64,000 bases of DNA from NCBI RefSeq assembly GCF_017654505.1, contig NC_054553.1, positions 9,560,621 through 9,624,620 on the forward strand. The letters are read 5' to 3'. Below, one piece after another: positions 1 to 18,810 of this stretch. Every line of letters starts with the position of its first letter. The stretch's first letter is position 1. Source of the stretch: Polyodon spathula (lineage: Eukaryota > Chordata > Actinopteri > Acipenseriformes > Polyodontidae). A program made the translations under genes and the position numbers. Below the pieces are notes generated by a model, which saw only the letters and a list, made by a program, of their open reading frames with translations, was not told the DNA's origin and ran no database searches.

Positions 1-1115
1 TACTGTTTTTGACTCCTATAACTCTGGCTCAAAGAGAAGATCAAAGGCTCATATCTGATCCCACTATCAAATCATTAACGCCTCTTTTGACTTGCAGAAC
101 CCAAGTGTTGCCAAGGTACTAAACACTAGTCCATCTTGGCTTGTCTCCGCCTTGTCGGGCACTCTCTCCAAAGGGGTTTTTAACCACATTCCCCCAGTAC
201 CGAACACTGTCCTGGTGACCCCCAGTACATTGGCAGCCACTCTAGACATTGTGTTGTAAAAGTAAACATGGCTTCGAAAGTGTAATTGGAGTTTCAAAAC
301 ACATCTGCTTAAGATTTATGGAATCAAAAAATGACTCAAATCAATTGGGACAACCCAATGGCTGTTTACAATGAAGGCTTTGTAGACAAACATATGCCAG
401 GTCAGAGTGCTTATTATATTTAAGTTCAGCACAGAGATGCTCTTAATAGTTTTCTTGAGAGTATACATTATATTATATTTATGTGAAAAAGGTAATAATT
501 TCAACCCAGTTTCATCTCTGTAACAGTAGTTTCTTTGTTTTTGTATTTTTGTTGTATTCCAGGAGTACCAACTACAGTATTTGCAGTACAGAATCTTGAA
601 TCTGTCTGCTGCTGTCTGCTCCTGAGAAGATGGATTATTGAATAGAAGTACACTGCAGCTGGGACTTGGATATGTCTGTCTCCACGGAGCATGTTTAAAG
701 ATGACAAACTGTAAGTGTAAATTCACAAATTGGTTTATCTGTTTTTAACTTTCAGAGGTCAGAGGTTAGTGAGGCGGTTAATTACATTGGAATTAACAAC
801 ATCATTTCCAACATGCAAATTGACCAATAGCCTAAGATTGCATGCTTTCAAACTCAAGTTGTCAAATCCCTTAATCATTAATTTGGGAGATAAGCTTGTG
901 CTAAAGAAAACACTGAGCAACAGCTTAAAATAAATAATTAATTTTCAGTTTCCTATACCCCCATTTTTTTGCTGTGGTTGTAGATTATCAAGACGTGACA
1001 TAAACTTGTTGGAAATTTCAGATACAACCAGCAATAGTACACAGTGATAATAGACATTTATTGGTTCCTTGTTGGATTTAGAAAAAGCCAGTACTGATTT
1101 ACAGCAACTGGATAC

Positions 1116-1118
<3 letters not shown>
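1..1118. other. Non-coding stretch, no recognised gene
   Basis: AT-rich sequence without a convincing exon. On the minus strand, 67-297 is open for 76 codons and contains the segment VAANVLGVTRTV. This vaguely recalls the SANT/Myb-like DNA-binding region of Harbinger-type or NAIF1-like proteins, but the match is short and the tryptophan pattern of that fold is not visible. I therefore do not call a gene. Nothing else is recognisable. Confidence 0.4.

Positions 1119-1198
<80 letters not shown>
1119..1198. repeat. (TG)n microsatellite
   Basis: A perfect run of about 40 TG dinucleotides followed by a short T-run. It creates a spurious poly-(TH) reading frame on the minus strand. Confidence 0.97.
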
Positions 1199-6474
<5,276 letters not shown>

Positions 6475-6644
6475 TAGAATATATAACTACACAGTACCAT
6501 TGGATACTATGGTAACCTATGATACTAAAAAATGATACGAATTTTTTCCAGCCGTATTTCCAAAAAAAAAAAAATTACTGGGCAGTATTTAACACGTGAT
6601 TTATAAAACTACTGCCTGGTTATTTTACTGGTTACATTACCACA

Positions 6645-6890
6645 GTTACATTAACATATTGATTTACGTACAGCTTTGTCGTTTTCCATATACTTTTTAC
6701 GAAAACCTATATGCCTTCTATTAATTATAAAATAATTATCTTCTATTAATTATAAAATATAATTTTGTAATTCGTTTGGTTACATGATGTTAAATAAAAG
6801 ATCAAAATTATGTTCATATATTTTTTTTTCTTTTTAAATTATGTCTCAGTCCTAAAATTCTAGGTGATACAAAACTTTTGACCGTAGCTG
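6645..6890 (+). mobile_element. Truncated TA-flanked MITE (Tc1/mariner-like)
   Basis: The right end AGGTGATACAAAACTTTTGA ... GTAGCTG is followed by TA. The segment aligns by eye along about 240 bp with the complete copy at 47143-47465 (shared ACATAT-TATTTAC, GTTTTCCATAT, ATGTTAAATAAAAG). No left inverted repeat is found, so the copy is 5'-truncated or badly decayed. A 26-bp internal duplication (CTTCTATTAATTATAAAATA) lies at about 6716-6762. Confidence 0.7.
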
Positions 6891-7434
6891 TACAGCACAG
6901 TAATAAAATCAAGTGAATAATCAGCACACTTTCTTTTTATTTTAGCCTATAGTGTACCGGTAACACAAAACATTACACATACTGCACAATGCTAAAAAAA
7001 ACACACAAAAAACATGATGTTAAACTGAAACTAAATTATTTTAGTGCATTTTCTTTTACCTTAGCCTACTTGGTGCCGCATTAATATGCTATGATAATAT
7101 ACAGTACATTACATATACTGCACACACATTACAGTAATAAATCATTTTTATATGTACATAGAAAACTGTGCAGCATATGGGCAGCTACAAGTAACACATA
7201 GCCTACTTTCTTTTAGTTGCAAAAAGTAATTAAATGTCAGACTATTGTAGTGTCTTGCATTTCAAAACCATGGAGTCCAGCAGTATTTCTGAAAGAGTCG
7301 TGCACTTTTCCAACCTATTGATCACAGTTTGTTTAAACCGTAAAATATGTTTATATGTCCTCTTTTAGTCATGTTTTTAGTAGGCTACTTGTATCTGTTG
7401 TTGGATTTATTTTCATCCAGTCAGTATAACAGTA

Positions 7435-7466
<32 letters not shown>

Positions 7467-8650
7467 GAGTCTCTTTGGATAATGCAATGCCTAGCGTCAC
7501 ATTAAATTAATTATGATCGGGGACATATCATATCAGAATCTACAGCACAATGACGTCTGTATGGCAAGTACTAAAATGTGCTGGATGCGAGTGAGAGGTT
7601 AACAAAACCTATATTCACTCCCTAGTAACTCACATTATTAAAATAAGACATACTTGACAACGCAGATCAGCTGTTTGGAAATACAAGCTTCTGTAGCAGA
7701 GAAAATATGGCAGCAGACACTGATGTGGGTTGATATGGTTGACACCGTAAAAAGGGAGATTATTTTCTTAGAGTAACGAATAGGCTACAAACGTGTTTTG
7801 TTGGATAATTAAACAGGTGTTTTTTTGTTTTTTTTTACTATTAATTAATACATATTTCTAAACACAGAAATGATGTCAAGAAATTATACCGTTAGGACAC
7901 ATCTCTTTCTCTGTCTGGTCTGATGTATGTGTTAATTATGATGCCAGTAAGGGTCAATTAATAATACAAATTTAATGAATGAGACAACAAAAAAAAAAGG
8001 TCCCTAAGGGCACGTTATTCTAACATTGTGATGAGCAATGTTTTTTGACGGTAAATAGCGTTTATGCATCACCCAATGGAATACTGCCATGTTAAATGGC
8101 TTGTAAGTCACTTTTTCCTGGAACTGCAATGGAGCTGCTAAGATGATTTTCTGTATTTAAATACTATGAACTCAAAGCAAACCTTTCCCAAGAGAAAGAT
8201 AGGGAGATGTTGGAGGGGAGGTTATTCTCTTGTTATTGCAAGTTCAATGTGAAGCAATATCAGCAGAAAAGAAAGAAGTAATGTTCATGACAGGAAAGAG
8301 AGAATTAGAGATCACTTTTTTGAAAATGTATGTCGACTAATTTTGTCACAGGGTCAGACCTTTGAAAAGCCCCACTGTGTACAATGACAGCGATGAGGTT
8401 AGGAATGATCGCTTATACCTAGAGTGCTTCTCATGTATCCCCATCATGCAACACTCTTGTTTTTTTGTTTTTTTTTAATTTAGACTTAAGAAATGGTTAA
8501 CTGATTTCTTTAGAAACAGGATCATCTCCTTGTAAACATTAACAATAGGCTCACAACCAAAACAAGCGACCACACACCCCAGAGATCCGGGTATACTTAT
8601 CTTAGCAATATATAAAATATCTAGGCAGAATAAATAATCTTTTAACTGTT
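6891..8650. other. Non-coding stretch without recognisable gene
   Basis: AT-rich DNA with a poly-T run at about 7437-7463, other T and A runs, and no open frame that looks like protein. I see nothing else. Confidence 0.6.
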
Positions 8651-8694
8651 GGCGGGCCAAATGCTGCCCCTGGGCTGCCAATTGCCCATCTCTG
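8651..8694. mobile_element. Single end of a hAT-like element
   Basis: GGCGGGCCAAATGCTGCCCC followed by TTGCCCATCTCTG resembles the G+C-rich end of vertebrate hAT-type MITEs, whose other strand begins CAGAGATGGGCAA. I could not find the partner end. A fragment at best. Confidence 0.4.
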
Positions 8695-8872
8695 ATCTAC
8701 ACGTATTCCAGTTTATCCTATGGCAGGCAGTGGTACCTAATGATGTGCACATGAAAATAGTAATATTGGGTTTGACGAGTCGTTTCCTATTTTAAAAAAT
8801 ATAATTTCTTTGTGAAACTTGAACTGAAGAGAGGTAAAAAGCAGGTACCATAAAAAGTTCTAAAAGTGACTA

Positions 8873-9435
8873 TGATGGGGTGTGGTGAGAAGTGATGACA
8901 GAGTCTCAGAGTTCGGGGCAACACGTTTTACTAGTGCAAAATTCAATCCTTTCAATGTACAGTACACAATCCAAACAATAACACAGCCCCTCTTGTCGGT
9001 TTCGCTTCTCCGCAGCCCTCAGAACCCTCGTGGTTCCTTGGTCTGCCCCGGTGCTTAATCCTCCTGGAAAACTAATGGTAAAGAGTAAACAGCCTGTGGT
9101 TTGTTTTTGTTCCTGTTGCTGTGCTCTGCTCTGCCTCACTCCCGCACCGAACTTCGCTCACTCAACCAACAGACTCAGCTATACAGTTCCCTTATATTTA
9201 CCCGGCCTGTTAATCCGCTGCAGCCAATCACTACTCGATAAAACTGTAATCTGTCTTAACTGGTATGAAACTCAATACACTTGTGTGGTTGACCTCCCCA
9301 AGATGGCCGCCGCAACCATGCTCTGTACTTACTGTATGTGCCATCTTGTCGAGTTCACGTCCGTCAGCCAGCTTACAGTCTCCGTCTGTCGGGAAGCCAG
9401 TTTTTCCCCCATTGATCTTCCTTCACCCTGTTACA
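8873..9435 (-). mobile_element. LTR-like element, probable solo LTR (563 bp)
   Basis: Read on the minus strand it starts TGTAACAGGGTGAAGG and ends CCACACCCCATCA, the TG...CA form of LTRs. It has a G+C-rich body unlike its surroundings and an AT-rich TATA-like stretch (GTAAATATAAGG) near the middle. The flanks (GACTA before, CTGAC after) do not form a clean target-site duplication, though both contain TGAC with an offset. No internal gag or pol is next to it. Open frames inside, including a 138-codon one on the plus strand, match nothing and are incidental. Confidence 0.6.
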
Positions 9436-10409
9436 CTGACATTTAAATTGGAAATTCCAAATGATGGAAAAAGGGTGAAACCCTAAATTAGTACTCTACA
9501 TTAAACAAAAAATCCTACTTCAGTTCACTGACTTTTTTTGTCCATGAGAAGCTGCAGTGCTTCACATCAACAACAGTTAAGTGAGATACATATGGATGTT
9601 TGTATTAAATGTGACAGCAAAATTGATTGCAATATTATATAGGTCTTCTTGAGTGGTGGCTTATCTCTGGTTGGTTATTTTTCAACCTCCAGTCATTTCT
9701 TCCCTTTGCTCCCTTTCTGAAATGCAATGCAAAAGATGGGCACAAAATGAAAATGAATGTCTTGTCGATTCTGATGAACCAATGAATAAAAGTTATTTTA
9801 TCTGTTCTTGATGCCAATTGACTAAGGGTAATGGAGCTTCCAGCCTTGTGCTGCAAATAGCATAGATTATTTTTTAAAATACACTTTAGGATGACAGTCC
9901 TTCACAGCCTACTTGTCTTAGCTTGGGGATGAAGTGGTCTAAGATCGCTTAGCAGCCTACATTTTCATAATCTATCATTCCTCATCATATGTGCTATATA
10001 AGATCATGACCCGCTCAACAGATAATGATAAAAGGACATCAGCATTAAAATACTCAAACAGTTGGATAAAGGAAAAATTATACTTGAATACAGACCATGG
10101 AACAGTAGTTTAAAGATATAGGGCGCAATTCACATACCTATAGCAAAACTGGAGTTAAGTTGAGTTACTATCACTCCTCCAAACTTCACTCCTTGCTTCT
10201 GCTGTAATTCATAAGTTCTATAAATTGACATGCCTAATACCACCAGTTCAGCAGGCTATTGGCACATCAGGATAATAATATAGCTTGCATTTAAAAAGCC
10301 TTTGCTTTAAATTAAAATGATGAACATGGGAGCACATTTTATTTCTTTTACTTTCAAGCATCATGAAACTTTCAGCTGGCTCTTTGAGCTTTATATATAT
10401 ATATATATA

Positions 10410-10467
<58 letters not shown>

Positions 10468-12158
10468 AACACAGAGTGGATCACCTAGGCAGACCAAGAA
10501 TAAATTGCCTGCATGAGACACTAATTGAAAAATATACCACACAAATTCTCTGTCTCTGTAGTCTTCATATTAAAAATAATTATTATATGATTTTTCAAAT
10601 CATTTTTAATACATGGAATGCTTCTGAACCAAGATGAAACTGCCTGCACAGGGCACTAAAAAACCCATAATCATAATTAGTTTTAATATACTGTACTAGA
10701 GTGATCGTGCAATATTGTTTACAAGACATTTCACATTCCTTTAGTGTCCTGTCCAGGCAGTTTTGTCTTGGTGTGACTCTCAAGTGCTCCCATTAAAACA
10801 TATGTGCTGCTACAGCTACTGAATTTCTTTTGGTTGAAAAGATTATTAATAACTGGGGAGAAAAATTTGCAAGTCAAGGAACAATACCAGGCCAAATCAA
10901 AGAGATACATCATTCAGAAATCAGTATTACAGAAAATTAACTGTTGTCGGTCAAACAAACAGAACGGTAAGTAAAATAAAATAGAAAAGATAGACTGACA
11001 AAGTGAAAACTAAAGAAATGCAATCATTGGATACTTATTTAACTCCTGTGGAAATAAAAGTGCAATCAGCTATGAACATGGAAAGCATCACAATAACAGG
11101 GGGACAGATGGGGCATTCAGTAATGGTATGTACCATATCTCCAGATTTGTTTAAATAGACTATGTAATACAAACACTCTTTTACTTTTATTTAAAAAAAA
11201 AAATCATATTTATACATTGGGTGGGTGAGTATTTGCAGTATGGAAATGTAATATGTAACCATATGTTATTGTTATATACAGTAATCTACTTAATAGGCTA
11301 TTAAACACATCCATAAATTGTGTGGTCATTGAGTCTAACATTACCAAATTAATCCGTCACTGCGGCATTTTTGTCTGCAAGATTCCTAGGATATCCTTAT
11401 ACAGGAATGTGTTGTATTTTGATGTATGACTCTTAATAATTCTAATTATTGTAATAAGAAATAACATACAACGTTAAAAAAAAAAAAAATGCTGTACAAT
11501 TACAGAAAATGCAGCATTGTAACCGCTACTTAAACTTGCTGATAAAACCTTATCCTTAACAGTACTATCAATTACACAGAGCAACACTTCTATATGGAGT
11601 GGATTACATTTTTCAAAATTATAATTAACATTTAAAGTGTGTTGTGTTTTTGTACTGGGGCTCAGCCTCTCAGAGTAGTTATTTGTGCCTGCTGCAATGA
11701 TAATTTGGGGGAGGGGCTAGGACAGTGGCTTTTAGATAATGAAATATAGCATGGAGACGTTCTTGGTGTTCATAATAAAGGGATTGCACTAATTATCCCT
11801 CAGCCCTCAGTACTAGAAGCAGTTGTTGTTGTTCTCATTGCACATATTCTTTTTTTCTGGCTACAGCCTGTATGTATATATTGCCAGCACATTGAACCAG
11901 CCCTTCATTGATTGCTTGTTCTTGAAGATTAGCATATCCAGGTTGTCATTTTTTCTCAGCGTATAGCAAGCTAAATCTCTATTGACTGCTCCTATATGCT
12001 TCACTTAAGATGTGGTGGCTGCCTTACTCCCCATGGGATATGTTTTCACTCGGAACCTAGGTGCAGTTTTCCAGTTCTCTTGCCGTTTGAATGACTTTTG
12101 GCATCTAACATCAATACATGGCATCTCTCACCCCCTTAGTGAATGAAGATCAAGTATG
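9436..12158. other. Non-coding stretch without recognisable gene
   Basis: No transposon protein or host exon is visible. It contains the (TA)n array at 10391-10462, a run of A at about 11480, and scattered homopolymers. Confidence 0.6.
10391..10462. repeat. (TA)n microsatellite
   Basis: About 35 TA units with one CTA interruption. Confidence 0.97.
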
Positions 12159-12163
12159 GTTCC

Positions 12164-12456
12164 TGTGGAAAGGTGTGGGAAAACACAAGGTGCCCAGATT
12201 TATTAGTCCACGCTCAGTTGGCAGGTGCTTCTGTGACAGTTCAGGGACACTCTACCAGCAATGGTATACTTTTATTTAGTCATTCACCCCGTATAGTCCC
12301 ACCCCCCAGCCAATGACTGAGCGTCAGACAATTTCTTCACAGCTGACTCCTGTCAACAAGACATTGTCTGACAGTATGGGAATACACAGGGTGTCCGAAC
12401 CATTTACAAACTCACTCATGCGCCTGATGGCCAGTCCAGATCCCTCCCCTCTCACA
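12164..12456 (-). mobile_element. Short solo LTR-like element (293 bp)
   Basis: TG...CA termini (TGTGGAAAGG ... CCCTCTCACA) are flanked by GTTCC (12159-12163) and GTTCT (12457-12461), a 5-bp duplication with one mismatch. On the minus strand there is TAATAAATCTGGGC, a plausible polyadenylation region, and a G+C-rich U3-like portion. The length is short for an LTR and no internal region follows, so solo LTR is the best but not the only reading. Confidence 0.55.
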
Positions 12457-13569
12457 GTTCTATATTATTATTACATATATGTTTTGGTGACTACCAACAG
12501 TTGTGTTTTTTACCACTTGATTCCTTTTCTTTATCCATAATGAAAAATACACAGACAATGTGTCTGACTAGCTGGTTGTGCTGTTCTATTCTTTATGTAA
12601 TTTACACATTTGCAAAGACAACACAATTGTGGAGCTTATTAAAAACGCATTACTTTAGATATATTTTTAGTCAGGCAGGGGACGTCAAAGATTTAAACAT
12701 CCACTAACATCAATTTGAAATGGAAAGCCATTACACTAAAAACACAGGGATTAACATAGCACCAGGTCCCTGTTCCATAAAAAAATATCTTACATCATTA
12801 AAACAGGATAGTCTCATACAACAATTGCATACCAGAAGCTATTTAGTTGTACAAATTAAAGAACAATTGTTTCAGTGCTAATTTTATTAAAGTTTACCAT
12901 GGTGAATTTACATTTTACTATGCAGTATTGTCCTGTGCTTATACAGTGAATTTAATTTACAGTTCTTTACCAAACTTTCAATTTGAAGTTTTTGTGCTTC
13001 ACTACACTTTACTATACTGTTACCATGGTATACACCAGTAGACTTAATACAGTAAGGTTTAAAGATTGAGATGATAAAAACCACAAAAGAAAGATAATAG
13101 GCAATCAATACTTAAAACAGTCAAACATACAAGGAAGCTATATTCTTTTAAAAGAGTAAGATATAGGTGAACTATAACCTGGAATACCGAACAATTATTC
13201 TAAAATAATTGTGGTCAATATATTTCATCTTAATGAAAGCTCTACACATTTAGCCTGTTTGTTCTGTAAACATTTTCACCAGAAAGATTTATAATTTAAA
13301 ATATGTAGTCATTCTAGGGCTGTGTTCAAAGATCCGAAGGCAATCTAAATTATCAGGAATTTCTTGAGTCTCACTGGGAGATGGGAGGTCACGCATCTTG
13401 GGAGACTTGGAAGCTCTGCTTCTGCTGTTCGGGATTATTTTATTTATTTTTTTGTTAAATGTCCATACAACCAAATAAAGTTTAATGTAAACTGTGCAAG
13501 CGACTTGTTATATCATGGAGGCATAACCAATCTCCAAGATCACCTGACAAGTGGAAGTTCATAATATTA

Positions 13570-13645
13570 TAATTATTATTATTATTATTATTATTATTAT
13601 TTATTATTATTATTATTATTATTATTGTTGTTGTTGTTGTTTTTT
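13570..13645. repeat. (ATT)n(GTT)n trinucleotide repeat
   Basis: A near-perfect ATT run with one slip followed by about five GTT units and a T-run. Confidence 0.95.
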
Positions 13646-14697
13646 TTATTTGTATTAGTCATAGTATTAAAGTAGTACAATGTGACTGTGACTGATAATC
13701 TGCTTGGTCCAGTGACGTAAATAAAACTTTTTTTTTTTTTTTTACCCTTCGTACAACAGTAGTTCTTAACAAATTCTGGGCAATTTCAATAATTTCAAAG
13801 AGATATTTTTTTCCTTAAACCTTTCCTGTATTTTAGTTATTTTATGAAGTATTCTGTATGTTTTCACCTCTTTCTTTTGTATATTTAATTCTTATACTCT
13901 TATTTCTAATTCTGTTTTTTCCACCACAGCAGAAATGAGAAATGAGGCCTAACTGTACAATAGCCATTTGGCCATAATGCAACAGAATTTACTGTATCTC
14001 AAGTTAATTGACAAACGAGTTAGTGAACGAACTGGCCTTGTTAAAATTCTGATTGCTTGTGAATATATGGCAGTTCTCCTAATTGGCACACATGCATGGT
14101 CACCTGTTATGTTGTCTGAAGGGTACATTAGGGCAGAGGGCAGTTTAATACTACAGTGATTTTATCCCATGTAATATAAAGTCCCTTTGGATAAATTAGG
14201 ATTCCCTTGTTTCATAACCAATAGTTTGAGAGTGCATTCATTTTTTTTGTCTTTTAAAGTCTGTTTATGACCAACATAACAAATCAGTTGGAGAAAAGGA
14301 GTCACACACAGCAGATCATGATCAAAAATTGACAGACAACCTTGAATTTGCTCAGGGGAGTCCGACATTTACTTTCTCTGTCTTTTATGTTGTAAAACCT
14401 CTAGCTCTCGAATACACTCAGCTAATACACCACTCATGTACTTCATTCATAATGTAATACCATAATCTACAGCAGTAGAAACTTAGGGCAAGATTCTCAA
14501 AAGCTATTTGTCCAAGTAGTCATTTGAATTTTCAATTGAGGATCAATGCTCCCAATAAAGTTAACAAACCAGAAACAAACAGCTTCTACAATTGATTTAG
14601 AAGTCTCTCATCATGCTGCAACAATTTCAGTGATGTAAATACTGAATTTTGCTGTGTATATATATTTTATATAGGTTTTTTAATGTTTAATAAGAGC

Positions 14698-14750
14698 ATA
14701 CAAAAATTTACAGACGAGAGGAGGCCATTTGGCCTATCTACACTTGTCCA
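14698..14750. repeat. Fragment of an old dispersed repeat
   Basis: The stretch around GAGAGGAGGCCATTTGGCC resembles a motif common in old SINE/LINE-type repeats of non-teleost fishes and lobe-finned vertebrates (form: gaggaggccattcggcccat). This is from memory of the motif; the borders and family are not established here. Confidence 0.35.
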
Positions 14751-16044
14751 GTAAAATATGTTTCATTTCATCAAATGTTTCTGAGCTTTGTTATCTCATT
14801 GTTCAAGGTACATACTGTCCTGTATACAATATACTTTGTATTTACATTTGTCCTGTGAAATATTGCTAGCTTGTTGTGTTACCGTAAAGCTGTATCTGAA
14901 ACTGAGTCTCATAGGAAACTTGGCATTTGGCATCTTTAATACCAGACATCTTTTAGATTGATCTAAACAGTGGCAGATCTAAATACAACTCAACTTACAA
15001 ATTATTAAAAGTATAATCATACAAATAGTATTATTAATATGTGTACTCAAAGAAAAAAAAAGTAAAGCAAAATGCTATTTTTTTAAGTGCTTCTACTTTC
15101 ACAAATTGCATGTAGACTTATGTACTGAGCTGACTAAACAGATTTACCTTAGCAGTGAGTGGCTGACTAAGGACATTTGATAACATCACATTTCAACAAA
15201 ATCAGACTTCGGTGTCTATGGGCCTCAATTAGCCCCTAGAACATACAGCGAATTGAAATAATATTATAAGAAAGATATGATGGAAACTACAAGCATCGCT
15301 TATTCATAACTTAAAAATTGAAAGCCACAGATGGATGTCTGTCCTTACTCTCCACTTAAACTTTCCTCATTGGCTCATGCTGTCAGTTACTGCAAACTCA
15401 AGCTACCATGGGCACTACAGTACAATGAATGGTTTAAATGTGTCATTGATTTTGTAGACTGTGTTTAGTCATGCTCTCAGCACACTGCTGGTATTTTCTC
15501 AATTTACAAGTATTCTGTTTCATTGAATGGGTATTATTAGTTGATTCTTAACTTCAATTGAAATGAGCTATGAAATGAACATGGCTTATAATTAAAGCCC
15601 TGCATTTTTCACACTTTTTTTTATTTATTTAAACCTGCAAATCAGTCCTAACCCTCCACATGTCCATGTAGCCACTCCAGCTAAACTAATCAACAGAATA
15701 ATTAAGTAATCAACCCATTAGAAAACACCTCCTGATTAAGAGGGACAATTATGGCCATTCTAGAAATTAATGCCTTTAAAGAAAAAGCTTGTCTCGAGAC
15801 TTGCTGTTTTAGAGCACATAGATGCCCCAATAAACTCAAAAGGCATTTCTTTGAGAGATCTTTGAGAGATCACATGAAGCAATATCCACCTGGTGTGCTG
15901 CACACTGATGGGTAGAACTTATTTTGAAACCCATAACATTAGAATACATCAAACATATAATAAAGTTGCAAGATTTAATAAATAGATACAGAGCACTGGC
16001 ATACGAGTTGCATAGTACAGATAACAGAAATAACAAACAGTGTC

Positions 16045-16446
16045 TTGTTAAAACTTTCCACAAAGCTAGTTGTTGAAAAATGTACGAGTTACCACAACCC
16101 TGATAAATGCAGAATAAAACCAGCTCACCAGTTTCTGAAGGCAGTAAGGATTTTAGACCCACAACATGTTTGTAGTTGGGATAAAGAACCCCTTCCATTA
16201 TATTTGATGCTTACTGTAAATCAGAAATGGAGGGATATCAACTATATGCAAAAGACAACGACAGTGGAATTCTTTGAGAAATGCAGAAGAACTATTTCCC
16301 AATTTAGCAAGGCTAAAATATATTTGTCAGTTGTTACCAATTCTGTGGCTGCTGAAAGAAATGTTTCTTCATATGGACACATATGGACACTATATCGACA
16401 TCTTGGGGCTGTAGGACTAAATTACAGGTTTCAAAAAAAGTTGTGA
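16045..16446 (+). CDS. hAT-transposase-like C-terminal fragment (CGGBP1-like group)
   Basis: An open frame of 133 codons. Residues from about 30 on read HQFLKAVRILDPQHV, then FEKCRRTISQFSKAKIYL and SVVTNSVAAERNVSSYGHI. The pattern of a 'FL-x-RILDP' segment followed by 'LSVVTNSVxAERxVSxYG' matches the C-terminal, dimerisation-type region of hAT-derived proteins of the CGGBP1-like group found in many fish genomes. The zinc-finger and catalytic N-terminal parts are not seen upstream, and the frame ends soon after this motif. Residues 1-29 are probably outside the homologous part. It is either a transposon relic that happens to remain open or the last exon of a domesticated gene; I favour the relic. 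A short duplication (CATATGGACACATATGGACAC, 16375-16389 area) sits inside the frame. Confidence 0.5.
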   Translation: MLKLSTKLVVEKCTSYHNPDKCRIKPAHQFLKAVRILDPQHVCSWDKEPLPLYLMLTVNQKWRDINYMQKTTTVEFFEKCRRTISQFSKAKIYLSVVTNSVAAERNVSSYGHIWTLYRHLGAVGLNYRFQKKL

Positions 16447-18749
16447 AAAACACAGTGCCTTACTTATAATACAGTTTAAAGGTTGTTTATTTATTTTGAT
16501 CCCTGTAAATGTGTTACAGCCTGTTAACACAACTTAGACTATGTGAAAATGCAATGTAAACCTGAGTTTGGATGTGGAAAAGTCTGCCAGAGAGCAATAG
16601 AACATTATTTAAGGGTCAAGCAAGTGAAATGGTGAATAATGTTTTTGTTCTTGTAAGGGAAGACTGCCAGCGGTGCTTCACCTAGAGTACCTGTACAGTA
16701 TGTTCCTGTTTGAATGGACTGGTACAGAGTTCTGTGCATCTGTTGGTAGCAAGAGGATTTATCGTCCAGCAAAAAGATACATTGAGTGAAAAGAAGTCTG
16801 GAATATGTTAAATATAGTACATGACCAACAGAAGTTTAGCTACCAAGTAATTTAGATGCCAAGTTTCTTTAATCCAGTAGTTTTTAACTAATTACTTTTA
16901 AAATCAACTGTCAGTGCTATAGTGGCCTATACGACACAGAAAATTGGGCACATTTTATTTAAACTAAATCCAAAGTAACATGACATTCAATTTTAAAGAT
17001 AAGCCTTAGAGGTATCCATCAATGTGTGTCTCGAGAGGACTAGATGGAAAGTTGGGAGAATATTAGTGAAAATTCAAGGCAGTTATTATACTTACTATGT
17101 ATGACAGATGGCCATAATTAGTGTAGAAGAATGTAAAGCATATATGTGATGTTTTTTGACTACCATATTGAATCACATGATTTCCAAGTCAGGATCTAAC
17201 TTATGTACTTGATAGTTAAGGTTTAAAAACAAAATTAAAAAAATAACAGAAAGTGGTGAACAAACATAAGAAATATGAATCCATTTGTTTACAGGGGTGC
17301 CTTCTTGTTCTCATAGAATATAGGGGAGCACAATCAAAGCAATTGCAACTCTATTGCCTTGTGTCTTGCAAATTTATTTTAAACACCAATGCGATTCTTT
17401 TGACAGTCTCGCTCTTTTTTAGTTCCACACATTATTTCTACAAGCAAACTCATCTCATTCCGTAATCACATTTTCATTTGCACCGGTCTGTAAAACTCAA
17501 TCTGATCTTGTTTCATTATAAAAATTGGGCTCCTGTCTGTTACTCCGAAAATCCAAATTGCAACTGGGTATTACGCAAGGTCAAAGATGGCCTTATATAT
17601 CACTTTTATGTATAATTGCTTTTTATTAATCTACAGTAGACATCCAGTCTATTTCCAATACTTCCCAAACAGTATAATCCATTAACAGACCTGTTATGCC
17701 TACAGATTCGACACCAGTGTTTTTGGCATTGGACTCTCATAAGGTTGCTTCCTAATTTTTTTTTTTTTATTTTTTTTTTCATGATGTTGATGAACAAAAC
17801 TGATTGATGGAGTTCCTTTTTTTTTTTTTACTTTCAACTTTCAATCCAAAATATTTACAAAAAATTTTTATTACAACAAGAGTGGTGGCTTTATTTTCTC
17901 ATTGCCGTTAAAATAATGTAAAATGCATAGAATGTCTGAGTTTATCAGATATGTCTACAATACCCTATATCTTGAAACTCACTTTAAATGGTGATTAAAA
18001 TTTCCAATAACAATTACATTTTAAATAACTCATTGGTTACTCTGTTAACTCTAGTTGCTTCACTGTGCCTTTCTTTAACCCTGTGACTGCCATGCAAATT
18101 TTAACTTGGTACTCAGCATATGCCACAGTAATTCTGTGAGATAAACACTGCAGATAATGGCTGCTTTACATATTAATAACTAGGTTTGTTATATTTTTAG
18201 ATTGCAGAAAAAAACAAGCGTACTATTGGTTTGCTTGTGTAGATCAACCTTGGACTGCCACATGCATGTTTTAAAAAAATGCAGATTTGAAATTATATAT
18301 TAATATATTTGAGTAGTTTCACATTAGCCAAATGAACCTGTGATTTTACTTACGAGTATACCACATTAAAAAAGTCTCTAAGTGCCAGGTTAAATTATAT
18401 TTAAATTTCCACTGACATTCTGTCAAATTCTTTACTATATTCCTTGCTCTTATTTTATTTGTGAATATCTCCTTGTGCTAACATGTGTCTCCAAAATAAA
18501 AAAAAAAGGCTGGTGGTGCTTGAAACACAATGGGGTCATGGCAATAGCAGATGTTTGGGAATTCTTCCAGACTTTCTACTTATTTATTTATTATTTATTT
18601 ATTTATATTCACATTTCAGCATCTCTGTATGAAAGTTACTGCTCTCCTGCAATTCAGACCACTTTCAAATTTCAGGAACACTTTCAAAAGTAATGCACCC
18701 GACTAATAGGTTCATATGATATTAAACATTAGAAACCTGATAATATAGT
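16447..18749. other. Non-coding stretch without recognisable gene
   Basis: AT-rich DNA with T-runs near 17756-17778 and 17817-17830 and a TTTA/ATTT-rich patch at about 18577-18607. No exon or transposon end is recognised. Confidence 0.6.
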
Positions 18750-18810
18750 AACGGCGGTGGAAGAAAAGTGAGAAAACAATCAACCATTATATAAAACATT
18801 ATATTATATC

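Larger units (their letters stand above)
12462..16044. other. Non-coding stretch without recognisable gene
   Basis: It contains the (ATT)n/(GTT)n array near 13570-13645, T-runs, and the dispersed-repeat motif at 14698-14750. On the minus strand 13289-13474 is open and contains MRDLPSPSETQEIPDN; I recognise no family and treat it as chance. Confidence 0.5.

Noticed and set aside
67..297. Minus-strand frame resembling a SANT/Myb-type segment of Harbinger-related proteins
   Set aside because: The resemblance is about twelve residues and the aromatic residues of the fold are not in place.
9030..9446. 138-codon plus-strand frame with a cysteine-rich stretch
   Set aside because: It lies almost wholly within the antisense LTR at 8873-9435 and shows no recognised domain.
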